From Haemonchus contortus (taxonomy: Eukaryota > Nematoda > Chromadorea > Rhabditida > Trichostrongylidae): a DNA stretch of 64,000 nt. Position numbers and translations under genes: made by a program. Numbering within the stretch: position 1 is the stretch's first letter; each line of letters opens with the position of its first letter. Location: assembly GCA_000469685.2 (NCBI GenBank), contig LS997567.1, positions 2,674,663-2,738,662 on the forward strand, written 5' to 3'. Shown in pieces: positions 34,307 through 46,000 of the stretch. Below the pieces are notes generated by a model. The model was not told the origin of the DNA and searched no databases. It worked only from the letters and a program-made list of their open reading frames with translations.

Positions 34307-35050
34307 TTTACAACGATACCGCCCAAACCGGAGGGGAACTGTTCCAAGACTTCCATATGTTCTATAGCTAAAATACTCTTTTTTATGCACTACGGCTCCT
34401 TGATCTATTTAGAACATTTCGAAAATCCCTTACTACTACTCCCTCTACGCAAATACAACTACTTTTTCATTCGGCAACGGGTCAATAAGCGACTTAATAC
34501 ACGAAATCGTTGTGCGGAAACTACTGTATCAGGCAATGGCGAGAATTTGAGCATTTCGGATCCAGTTGAAGGCAATTATAACTTCCAAACTTTACGCAAG
34601 CTCAATTTCCACGAGAAGTGGAGGTTCAGAAAACTTGTAGGATTAAACATGGCTATATTCTTCTCAAAATAAGAAAAGTTTTGAGTGACAAGATGCCTTT
34701 CAAAACTAACTCCGCTTTGAGAGGTATATAGTCCTTCAGAATGTTTCTCATTTTAGGAAGAATAGTTCAAGTATGATTTTCGTAAGCCATATGATGGCAG
34801 AAGACGAAGTAGATGGAAGGATTTGGTGATGACTGACAAAAAAGGCAAATCCTGCAACGGCATGGGAGCAAGGAAGGAGGAGAAGAATTGAGAAGAATTA
34901 CAAGAAGAACGATAAAGAAACCACCTCCTAGGATCTGGCAGTTTCAGGTTTTCACAATTTGTTCAATTTTGTTGTGGAAAAACGAATCAGTATCCTCGGA
35001 TTTTCTGAACGCTGCTTATACCAAATGCGTGAAACGGGGAATTTCCGCTA
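34307..35050 (+). repeat. Long dispersed repeat A, copy 2
   Basis: The partner of 27680-28430. It ends in the GAACGCTGCTTATACC / GTGAAACGGGGAATTTCCGC block and, unlike the other copy, continues into module 2 and a tRNA-like head at 35158. Confidence 0.75.
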
Positions 35051-35157
35051 CTCAATCTTAATTCGAAATCTGAAGCGAATAACATTAAAACAAACAAATT
35101 AAACAGAATCTGCAACCAACAAATTTCTACTTGAAAAAAAACATTTTTAATCCATAA

Positions 35158-35470
35158 CTAATCGGGCGGAGGTGGTTTAGTGGCGAAAGGCGCACTATCA
35201 CACAGGCATGGTCAAGAGTTCGGATCCCGGATCGATGTCCGCTTAGGCCACCGAAGCCTTCCATCCCTCCAGGATCGGTTAATTGGTACTAGACTCGTTT
35301 GGAAGGATAAAGCCCTGACTTGCACATAGGCTGGCCACCGCAAGTCATTGTATAGACTGCATACGCATTCAATAAGCCACTACGATTCTAAATAGAGGTT
35401 GAATGCGCTGGCACACCCCTCAGACGGGATTGCTTAACGCCCCAAGACTCAGACTTCAGACTAATTCACA
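35158..35470 (+). repeat. tRNA-derived SINE-like repeat
   Basis: The head reads ATCGGGCGGAGGTGGTTTAG, with A box TGGTTTAGTGG, B box GAGTTCGGATCCCG and terminal GTCCGC, giving GGCGGA / TCCGC complementarity. The tail ends AGACGGGATTGCTTAACGCC, followed by CCACAACCAACTGGTTGTGG, a perfect palindrome. Confidence 0.75.
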
Positions 35471-36150
35471 ACCAACTGGTTGTGGTTGAACTTATTCTCC
35501 TCATTATTACTCTTTGGCTACGGATCTCATTCACCGCGGACCCCGTCGCAATGAAGGATCTCTAGTCGGTCGATGACGAGACTATATCGCGCGACCCTAG
35601 GTAATAGTAAGATATAGGGAAATAAATCGCGGATCAAAAGTCACCGGCACTTGTCCAGAGACAAAAGTGGAATAAGGAGATGGACCTCTTTTTTCTGTTG
35701 CGTCGGGTCAATTTGGGTCGTTCGATATTTCGTTCGCTCGCAGGTGTATACCTGCATGCGCGTGAGGAGAATCTGCGGGTGCAGGTGATATACTGCACAC
35801 GAGCTTTTAAGAGCTTCTATTCGGGTGACCGGTAAGTACATTGGGAGCGATTCAGGATTCGGGTGACCGTTAAGTACATCGGGAGCGATTCAGGGTCGTC
35901 TGCAACAAAAAAGCCGCTTATCCACTTTGGGACCACTCTGGAATAGCCTGGCTAGTTACCGAAAGTCTATGCGGCCCTCATCGAAAAGACAAGCAGGCTA
36001 TTTGTGAGTACTAATATGCCAAAACAAAATAACATAAGTGAACCCCACTTCCCTGAGACTGCAGTGGTCCCCAATATGCGAGCATTGGTTAGGACGTTCG
36101 AGAGAGCCTGCTCAAAATTCAGAACCATAAAAGTATTGCTAAAATAAGAA
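35470..36150 (+). repeat. Post-SINE module preceding RTE endonuclease
   Basis: The same module as 32700-33190 (CTTTGGCTACGGATCTCATT, AATGAAGGATCTCTAGTCGG and GAGAGAGCCTGCTCAAAATT blocks). It includes a short local duplication of TTCGGGTGACCG near 35820-35890. It runs without an obvious break into the endonuclease open frame at 36159, as a 5' untranslated region would. Confidence 0.6.
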
Positions 36151-36158
36151 CGACCAAG

Positions 36159-36720
36159 ATGGCGATCTGCACACTCAATTCACGAACTCTTTCATCGAAA
36201 ACGTGTCTAGAAGACCTGATCATGCAAGCTAGGAAGGACAGATACGACGTCATCGGACTGAGCGAAACGAGAAGACATCGGAGACTGGAGAAGAACCATT
36301 GGCCATTAGCATCGATTTATAGGGGAGCTTGACAACCCGAATCGGATGTTAGCGATTGAAAGGTTGTGGTTCAACCCACCCCGACTCCAACGGTCTTCGT
36401 TGTCCACGCACCAACAATAAACCACGAGGAAGAAGAGCTGGGAGCGGGGGTTTGAGAAAGTTCTACAGAAAAGATCATAGTTCCTTCAAGGTGATCCCGA
36501 TGACTTCAATGGAACGTTTGGCACCCAGTAATACGAGATAATCTCCACATCGATTCACGGAGCGGAATGGAATGAGCAGGGTGAGGGACGAGCAGGGTGA
36601 GGGACTGTCCGAAGTTATCATGCCGAACGACTCTATGGGAATTGGCATTTCCAGGAACCCTCTCAGTCGAGATGGACTTGGCACTCTTCTGATACAATGA
36701 ATCATCCCCAAACGGATTTT
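36159..36720 (+). pseudogene. RTE-clade retrotransposon endonuclease, broken
   Basis: Starts at an ATG with MAICTLNSRTL, followed by a DLIMQARKDRYDVIGLSETR block. This is the N-terminal apurinic-endonuclease-like domain of RTE non-LTR retrotransposons, which nick target DNA. After about 45 residues the frame is lost. It resumes around 36340-36540 in another frame (FYRKDHSSFKVI, where intact relatives have GDFNAK next) and again around 36570-36700 (RVRDEQGEGLSE, then VIMPNDSMGI). It is therefore an old, frameshifted, deleted copy, and I did not attempt to restore it. The composite repeat with the tRNA-like module lies immediately upstream. Confidence 0.7.
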
Positions 36721-38600
36721 TAGCCTGATTGTCTCTACCGTATCAGGAAACGGCGGAAATTCAAATCATTCGAGTACGATCTACTGTTAGGGGAACTACT
36801 GAACTTTACGTAAGCTCATTTTGTACTGAAGGTGAAGAGTAAGAAAATGGGCTGATAGAACGGGCTAATAAGAGCTACTGTGAGATGTTCTCACAAAAAG
36901 GTTACTGTGCAGCTTAAAGGTAGAGCTCCTAGATTGTAAAGGTGCTGTTGAAAGAACTCAAGAATTGTTTTGAGGTCACAATTCTTCAATGGCTGAAATA
37001 ATTTTTTGGGATGGACAGCCGTTATGGGTTGATAGAAATAACATACAAATATACAAATAATACATAATACACAAATAATACATAATACAGAAATATATAG
37101 GAACAACTATACTTTCTTCCGAGAACGGATCAATAGAAGTGGTCCACAAAGCCTCAAAGCCGATTGTCCACGATAACAGGGGTTAATAGAAGGTGCTGGG
37201 TAGCGGGCCGTTCTGTTCCCAAGAAAAATGTTCCGGACGACAACATGTTCATCAAGATGAAGATCGTCGCGCTACTTTACTTTCCGAGCCAGCAGTTCTA
37301 CCAGTTATCAGGCTAGCCTCTTGGATGGAACAAAACGGCTGCCCTTAACTACACCACTGTGCTTAACTATTGTTGTATTCTTCCGGTATGGGTCCCGCAC
37401 CGACTCCCTGAATCGGGCAAAGGCTCTCATGTCAACAGCATCGGATCATTACTACTTCTACTGCATAGAAAAGCTTTGTTGAATGGAAAGGGAGACGAAA
37501 GCTAGATTTTACACATCAACGATACAAGTAAGGGTCAGCTGATGGTAAAAGGAGTGTTGTCACCCGAGCAATGGGAAACAGGAGAGTAAGGCTACCTATG
37601 GTAATGAGTAGAACTGGGACAGATAGGCTTACTGAAAGTGTAATTAGTGACGATAACGATGCACTTCTATCGGGTAAGGAGAAGGCAGCCCTTCAGAGTT
37701 ACAGGAAACGGATGGACCTACCATCTCATTTTTTTCGCACAAACGTTCCGTTTTTCTGGAGGAGTTAGGATCTGTAGGTTGACAGTGAAGGTAAAGTTAT
37801 CGATAGTGGGGAACGCTAAGTCATCGATCAAGAAAGTTTCCTCAGTCAAAAAAATGACAAGAAAAAAACAATGTTCAAAGCGGAACCTCCTCAACAATCC
37901 AACAATTCTGAGAAAAACTGCTTTGTAAACTTGTGATGAAACATCTTTTGTATCCATCAAGGCTCAAACTATTTTAAATTGTATTTTTTGTAAAGCCAGT
38001 GAGCAAAGCAAGGGCCAAAAACTTGTATGTTATCTCGTAAAAGTCACTTGAAGAAGCACTACCAGTACAATTTGAAACGAACTGTGTGTCCCACCTCGAT
38101 CATATAGTTCTAGATCAGATTCCAGATCAACATAGTTCCAAAATCAACAAAACGAATTGTGCAGATTGGAAAATCACCTACAGAACTTCTCTACAGAGCC
38201 TTTCGCCTACGCGACATACCAAAAGAATAAGAAAGGAGTAGGCTTATGAAGTAAATAGAAAATATCTTACCAAAACCACAGGGCTTAGATAACGTGAAAG
38301 TCAATCCGACACCTACGAAACCTATTTGATCTAGCACTGTGAAAACACTTTCAAAAAAACTAACCTGCTCCTTGTGTCTGCTAAGGGCAAGTCTCTGTGA
38401 ATCGCTTATCCACCGAAAAAAATGAAATACAACAGAAATAGAATTCTATTTTCCATGAGGGGAGGCAGCTCTAAAAAACAGCCTCAATCTAGAAAATTAG
38501 CTAAGCAATGTAAATAAGTATTTGTAAGAAAAAAGAAAATACGAAACATGTGGAACTACTTTGGTCGAGAATGAAGGCGGGGGTGGGAGACGTGCACTAG
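36720..38600. other. Repeat-derived region without recognised gene
   Basis: A diverged piece of repeat A lies at 36730-36880. A GACAGTGAAGGTAAAGTTAT-like stretch near 37780-37860 is shared with 31420-31520, including a CGCTAAGTCATCGATCA block and AACAATGTTCAAAGC. Open frames are short and unrecognised. Nothing else is supported. Confidence 0.5.
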
Positions 38601-38611
38601 GTGCGTCCGAG

Positions 38612-38812
38612 GACGCGCGCGGCAACTTGCGCGGTGACGATTTGTACGACTCTGACGCCAATTTTCCGGGGCACAAACACGAAGTAGAGTAGTTTAGTCG
38701 GGTCAGATGAACATTCTAACCTACTCTACTTCAAATTCAGGCCCCAATGATGGGCGCTAAAGTCGTTCAAATCGTTACGAACTTCGCCGCGCAATTGGCC
38801 GCGCGCATAGAC
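38612..38812. mobile_element. Palindromic MITE-like element, about 195 bp
   Basis: The left half (CGCGCGGCAACTTGCGCGG, then ACGATTTGTACGACTCTGAC, then CGGGGC, then GAAGTAGAGTAG) is mirrored by the right half as reverse complement: CTACTCTACTTC, GGCCCCAATGATGGGCGC, GTCGTTCAAATCGT, then CGCCGCGCAATTGGCCGCGC. Pairing is imperfect but runs nearly full length, and the centre is near 38.70 kb. There is no coding capacity. It could be a foldback or MITE element; I saw no clear target-site duplication. Confidence 0.7.
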
Positions 38813-38819
38813 GGGGGTA

Positions 38820-40099
38820 GGGCCACCCTTTGTCTCTAACATTAGGCGCTAGAGCGCATAGAAGGAGTTGTGGCCAGATTTGTGGGCCCGTAATGGTTCT
38901 TAGGAACGTTTTTTAGTCAGGGAAATAAAGTTTTCACCTAAGCCTTAAGGGAGGGACAGCAACGAGGTGGGTGAGTGCTTGTTCATCACGAGCAGTTCGT
39001 TAGCACAATACTTTTGAAAAGAAGTGAACTAGGGGTCAACTGAATGACCAACTCCTTCCATTTCCCGGCTCTTTGCACGAGATGGCCATCTGACTCCGAT
39101 GCTCCTTCCTTACTAAGACCTCTGTGGAAACCTTCCCTGTGAAAAAGTTTCCAGCACAATCAAAGGCCTAAAAACACGGCTACCCGTCCTTCTCTCCACT
39201 CCATCGCTTAGTATTGGAAACGAAGGATGTTCCTCACCCCAACCCCTGACTACAGTTGCTCTTTACTCGGAGTAAGGATAAGAGCCCTTTCGTGATTCAT
39301 CGTGGGCAATCGATGTAACACCAATTTAGCTCATACTCGTTATTTTAATACAGTTGGCACAGGGCCAGAAGCGACAGCAGACGCCGCTGTACCACTCAAT
39401 CAATAATGGTCAAATCGTCATGGACTCATGCGTCTTCAAATGAGTTGACATGAAGAATTCACCGAAAAACAACAGCATTAAAAAAGACGACACATGGATT
39501 ACTTTCTATATAGGTTTATCACAAAAAGAGTTAATAAGGACAGCTAAAACTACACCATAATGTATAGCTAACCATGAAAAATATATATTGATATAGTGGA
39601 GAAGTAATGGTTAGCATACGGTATATATGAAATCGAAAGCTGAAGAGCGAGAGCATTGCTGGGATATCCCGACCAGTGGCTTTATCGATAATTAGTGATC
39701 ATTACAAACAATATTAAATGATCGTGAGGAAAAAAAACATGAAGAAAACAAACATTCGTAGCACTAAAACACAGCCATATTGCCTAGTGACGATATAATT
39801 TAAAAGTTAAAAACAATAATACAGGATAGTAGCGCAGAGTGAGGGAAGAATAGACGTCTCTATATAAATATATATTTGTAAAAGTGTCTAACAGTGGATT
39901 AATTCCATGCTTCAAGTAAATACTGACGACCAGGGTTAGTAACCGTCACTTCCAGTAATAAAGCAGAGCATTTTAAATTCAATAAATGACCACTATCTGC
40001 CGGAATAGAAAAGAACCCATATTAACAAAGTATTTATGTGATGTGATGTATTTTTAACCATTGAACAAATAAACAATGATTCTAATGCTAAAAAGCAGT
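38820..40099. other. Intergenic, 3' flank of TM9SF2 gene
   Basis: No gene recognised. The region includes the 3' end of the minus-strand TM9SF2 transcript. I could not identify a confident AATAAA on the minus strand close to the stop, so the transcript end is not placed. AT content is high from 39.4 kb onward. Confidence 0.5.
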
Positions 40100-43000
40100 T
40101 TAGTCCACTTTCACTGAGGCATAGATCTTGTGCATGAAATAGTATGTCGCCAGGAATCCGATTGTACCTGTTAAAAAATACAAGTAAAAACAATACACAA
40201 GAAACATTACCAAAGAACCACTTGATTACCAATTTATAACCATTTTGTAAACAAAAGGAATTAAACGGCTACAAGTTGATGGCCACGTGAGCTCAAAGAG
40301 GATGAGTGTTGGCAAGTTTCGCATTTCCTCTCTATTTTCCGATATTATTAAAACTGTTTAATACGACATGAAGTAGTAATTCTAGTAACACTATGCCAAC
40401 CCCATGTGGTGAGGGAGTCTATAACCCATCCCCCTTGAGATGTGCCCCACAACTGATTCCATTCAGGATAGCAGTGGCATTTAGAATGCGTACGAGGCCC
40501 ATACCACGACTTGCAGTGGACAGTCAGTATACAAGTCAGGACTTTTATACTCTCACACGATTCTTGTACCAATTAAGCGACCCCGGAAGAACAGGAATGG
40601 GCTTGGGTGAGAAAAAATACGCAGTTCCATACCCGAACCTTCAGAGTAAGCCAGCCCCTAACACCTCATCCTAACAGGTCTAACTCACAGGGTCACTCAC
40701 TGTAAACTCATGCTTATATATGTTGAGCATTCAGAGACTTTCGACACTATCAAAAACAAATCACTCGATAAAATTTTTCTCGGCTAAATACGTAGAAGGA
40801 GTATTCGTGAATTTTTCAACAAAAAACAACACTTGGTGAACGCAGTAAAAAAGTACTTACCGGTCATGAGGAAGAACATGAAGACGAAAATTGCAGTATA
40901 GGAGAAGTACAGTATTGTCGAGACCTAGAAAAAAACGTGGTCAAGTCTGAATCAGGTGGCTGAGCGATGATTGAGCAAACAGATCAAAATTTCCGTGTTC
41001 TTTTCTTCATTAATATGGGAGAAAGGGATCCCACAGTAAAACTTCAAAAACCAACCAAACTCAAGAGTTGGAAGGAAAAGTCAATAAATTGAGCATGAAC
41101 TAGAGACTCGTTACTCATTGGTTTTGGAAATTCTAATAGCTGCCTTCATAAACTAGTGAACAGAAAATCAGAATAAAAAAAGGAAACGTACAACTCCCGT
41201 GATCGCCAGTTTGCTCGTGAAGAATCGTACACAATAGGCAAACAGGTAAACGGCCGTAAATCCACTCGTGAAAAATGAACGCCACCACCAATGATAGTCC
41301 TGAAAGTAAGTTCGAATTGACATTTTGAAAACGGAAGTATAATTGTGAATAAAAAAAACATCTAGCTATTTGGAACAAAACTCACCTCAGCACACAAATG
41401 GAAGTATGCAAGAAGAATAGTGGCCTCCGAGCAGGTGATGATAAGAATTAGGAACACAACGAAAAGGAAACCAAACATGTAGTAAGTTTGATGGGCCCTA
41501 TAAATCAAAAAGCCTTATCAGTTAGTACAAGAGGGGTAACAACTTTCGAAAAAAAAAAACGTCACAACTCGTTTCTTGAAAAAAAAAACTACAGGTAGTA
41601 GCATGATACCCACGTAAAAGCAGGGCAAAAACGGGCAGAAAAAACGCCTACGATCGAAGATACACAATTACTACAATCACGAAGGCTTTACTTACCAAAT
41701 ACTGTTGAGAATGAAGAACAGTTGAATAAAGATACATCCGAATGGGAGTATTCCACCCATAAGCATTCCAGGGAGCGGCTTCGTGTACACCGTCTGTTCA
41801 GGAACTTGACGGGGAATCTGGTTTGTACGGACGGGAGCCTCAATAGCCTGAAAATTGATTTAATTGGAAATATTCCACGACACGTACGGTGCCGATCAAA
41901 ACATTTTAAAAGATTAAGACATTGTTGAGAAATGTTCCGAACACTTTACTAAAATGATCGAAAATGATCGCCGACAAACTTCACGAGAGTTCGAGTTTTT
42001 TTTTAGAATTCTTGGGAGGCTTCCCTTTTATTAATACAATTAAAGTACGCATGCGCATAGCCGGGAATTTCATGATGACCAGATCAAGGTTCATCTCCAA
42101 CTCTTCTGTTTCAGGCTACGAAGCGATGGAACAAGGTGTGCACAAACTTGTCAAAGGGGCTTTAAAGCCAAATGCTTGGCAGAGGTTTCAATGAGTTCCA
42201 GCAGTGGAATGGCCAGATTCGAACTCGCAAAGAATTACATGTCGACTATGTGCAGACAGTCCGGTTATTTTATCGCTATGTAAGCAAAAAAGAAGGGGCC
42301 CGATGTGTTATACGCATATTTGGGTAGGCAAAGTTTTCACCCAGACTCCCATAGAAGCTTTCAGAAATTCCCAAGAGACATCTGAACTACTGCGAAGTTT
42401 TCAGTAGGTACTTTCCGCACAACCTAATACTTCCAACTTACTTACACCACGCCCAAAAAAGGCCATGTTCCCCACACCACACACATGAACCGGTTTGATG
42501 TTCGTGGTTGTAACACACCAGAGAATCCTTGACAATGTAGGAAAAAACGCTGGTGTCATTTCTCCTACCACTAGAAATAGATTGGGAAAAAACCAAACAC
42601 AGTCCTCACTGGGAAATGGTATGTTTGGAGTACAACAATTATATTTGAACAACCGTAGCTTACCGAGAATATTGCCAAAATTAGCCGAAAAAAAATGGAC
42701 CCCATCCCCCTTCTAACTCAAAGGGCACTTGGACAAAAGTCGCGACCAAACAGACACATCGCACCGGGGGCGCATTTTTTCACGAAAGCCACCCTGGCTC
42801 ACAAGAATCGAAACATTCAATGAACTAAAAAAAAACGGGAAAAAACTTCTTAAAACTAGTACTGCTACAATGAAAGGAAGTCGACGCAAGTCTAGAACTA
42901 ACCCTCTTCTTGAACCCGAAGAATGCACCAATAAACGTCATTGGAGTTGAAATAAATAGCCAAAGTGACAACAAGGCTAGAAGGGTTCCGAATGGAACTG

Positions 43001-46000
43001 CTGCTGACGATCCTTTTATCCATAGCAGAGTGTTCGTGAAGAAGAAGACAGAGAACAAAATTCTGGAAAAAAAACGTATGAGAAAAGGATATAAGGAAAT
43101 ACTGAAGAAATCTGAAAAATCGGCGTATCTGAGCCAACTTACCCAGGAATTAGGAAACTAGTAAGAATAACGTTTGTCTTCCAATGCACGCCTTGGAATG
43201 CTGAAATCGCTTTGTAAATGAGGGGAAAACAGCACAGATAATCAGGTCCAGTCTATGATGACTTACTCTTGTACAAGCGGGCTGCTACATAGCCAGCAAC
43301 AATTCCGAAAAGCACATAGAATACTAACGCAAAGGTGATGAGCGCTCCACGATTTGCCGGCGACAGGAATCCAAGACAAGCGAACACTGAAAATATTAGA
43401 AATAAATCGAATAAGCAGAGATGAGGAAAATTACGAAGTAGTGGAAAAGACTTTAGCGTCTTGGTCTCGTGCAGTCAATCCCCTCTTAGGATGCGCCCTC
43501 GCATTCGATTTCCACCAGAATCGCAGGGGGCGATTTGAAGCGTATGTGACCTATACAATGACTTGCGGTGGCCAGCCTACGTTAAAGTCAGGGCTTTTAT
43601 CCCCCAGAGGCGTCTGGTACCCTTTCACTGACTATGATGAGGATGGAAGGCTCGGTTAGAGTGGGCCATTGTCGATCCGCGATTCGATCCCGGGGCCATG
43701 CCTGCGTGACAGAGCACCAGTTGCCAATAAACCCCCTTCAACCAGGAAAAACATAGAGGAAGCGTATCCTTGAGAGGGAAAAGCTAGTTTTCAACAGTTC
43801 CGTTCAATAACAACCATGTTGGCCGCACGTCGATTGATCACGGATAGGTCCCAAAAAACATCACTGGTTTTCGAAAGGTAAAACTCATTATAAATAGCAG
43901 GATAAACAAAAACAACTAACTATATAAGGAACCAATCAGTAAAAGTAAGGTGTTATTTCAGACCTGCTCTGAAATTTAATAACTGGATAGCTTGCCCTTA
44001 CGTACCAAACATTCATTTCTGTTTATGACGCACACCAATTTGGTGATGACGAACAACAGCCAGAAATTTCCATTACAGCAATATTATCGGAAAAACTTTT
44101 GAGCAAACATATTAACAGCACTGTATCGAATTGACATTCATAGACATTGCTTGCATAGCCCTCCCTGATCGATTCAGAAAAAGAAAAGTTTGGAAGTTTA
44201 GACGGAACACCAGAACGGTCGCTCTTATTTCTACTCAAGATAGCAGTCTGTAATCACATACTGAGAACAGACACAGGGGGCCACGACGTCTCCAATCACC
44301 CGTCACATATACGATGCATTGAAAAAAAGCCTGAAGCAAAGACACGGGGGTGGTGAGTGCAACTGCGAAACCGTGGATAACTATAAGCAGTACCCACCAG
44401 AACACTGCCTATGATGACCGAAGGGGGACGATTCCAGTCAGACCGCTTAAACAGGCCCCGGGAAACAAACCTGCCCTTCAGAAATAATCACTACCAAACT
44501 TTCCACTCTCAACACATCACTTTTACAAACCGCCCAAACAGATCTAACGCCCACACGAGTCGGCAAGATAAGATCATGCAACCATTCATTGGACATTAAT
44601 TATCCATACATCTACATCTACTGCCCCCGATCTAACCGTATTATGTTTATATGTATTAAGTTTACGGAAAACAAAAACTATACTGATAGGTTGCAGTAAT
44701 TTCAACTGAAAAAAGAGTTCAAGACTTTGCAAAGTAAACAGACCAAGTGTGATGGACACCATGAGTAATGTCTGACATCCAGCTCCAATAAATACGGATA
44801 ACATCATGGCATTTCTTGGCGGTCGGAATACATCTCCATGAACTAACTTCCATCCAAATTCCTCTTGCGCATCTTCCTGTCAAAGTAGCGATAGTATAAA
44901 CGTCGTTGAATCGATCAATACACAAAATGAAAGGTTTGATAGCATAAATAGTAAACAAACCTCATTATCGAGTTGATTGTATCTCGCAATATCGCGATGA
45001 AGCGTTCGCATAAGTATCATACCCACCTAAACACTCGATATTTGAAGATAACAACTATTTTGTAACTGGTACTACCTGGAAACAGGAAAAAGCTTACCAT
45101 TCCAGATAAGAACAGAACAATTACAAGGGAATTCATGATCGAAAACCATTGAATGTTGGAATGAGGGATTGAGTCCAGGATGTAATCCCATCGTGATGAC
45201 CATTTCACGTCTGTTGGCTAAATGCCAGGACATAAATAAATGAAGATGCGCCCAAAATGCAAATTTATAACGTACCACCCAATCAACTTTGTAGGTGTAA
45301 ATAATTTCAGTCTTGGTTTCTGATGCCTTGATAGCTAAAGGTGGAGCTCCTTCAGAGCAATCCAGCTTGTCAGGGCTCGCATGTTTGATGGAACGTGGCT
45401 TCACCAAGATGTGAATGATTCGACCGCCAACCTTAAACAAACAATTTCAACTGGTAATGACAAAATTGACGTTATTCTGGTTTAAAGTGAAAAAACTCAA
45501 GCGAAAAATTGAGATTATGACTTTGTAAAAAGCACTACATCATAATCTAGCATTCTCAAAGGAACATGTCTACGCTGCTGACTCCATTTCTTGCCTTTTT
45601 TTTTGAGTAAGTTGGCTCGAAGGATGAGATCCATAAAGTTCCAGATAAGTAGATTGAATAATTTCAAATCAATTATAAAAAGTAAGTCAAGAAGTAGGGT
45701 TTTGAAAATATGTTATTCGAAAAAAGTAGCTCCTCACATTCCCTTAGTTCTACAATCAGGCAACCATGAGGAAGATGAGCCTGCTCAAATAAAGCCGATA
45801 AATTTACAGGATTTCTTGATATAAGAGTTTATAAAAAGTATCGATGAGCTGTATCGAGTCTACACAATAGAGCAAGTTCCTGTACCACTAACGTTTCTGT
45901 ACCAGTTTTGAGAGCAATCGAAATTCGCGCTCATAAAAAGCATCCCTGAGCCAGTTCGGACCACCACAATAGGGCGCTTCTTGGGTTTACTACACTCCAA

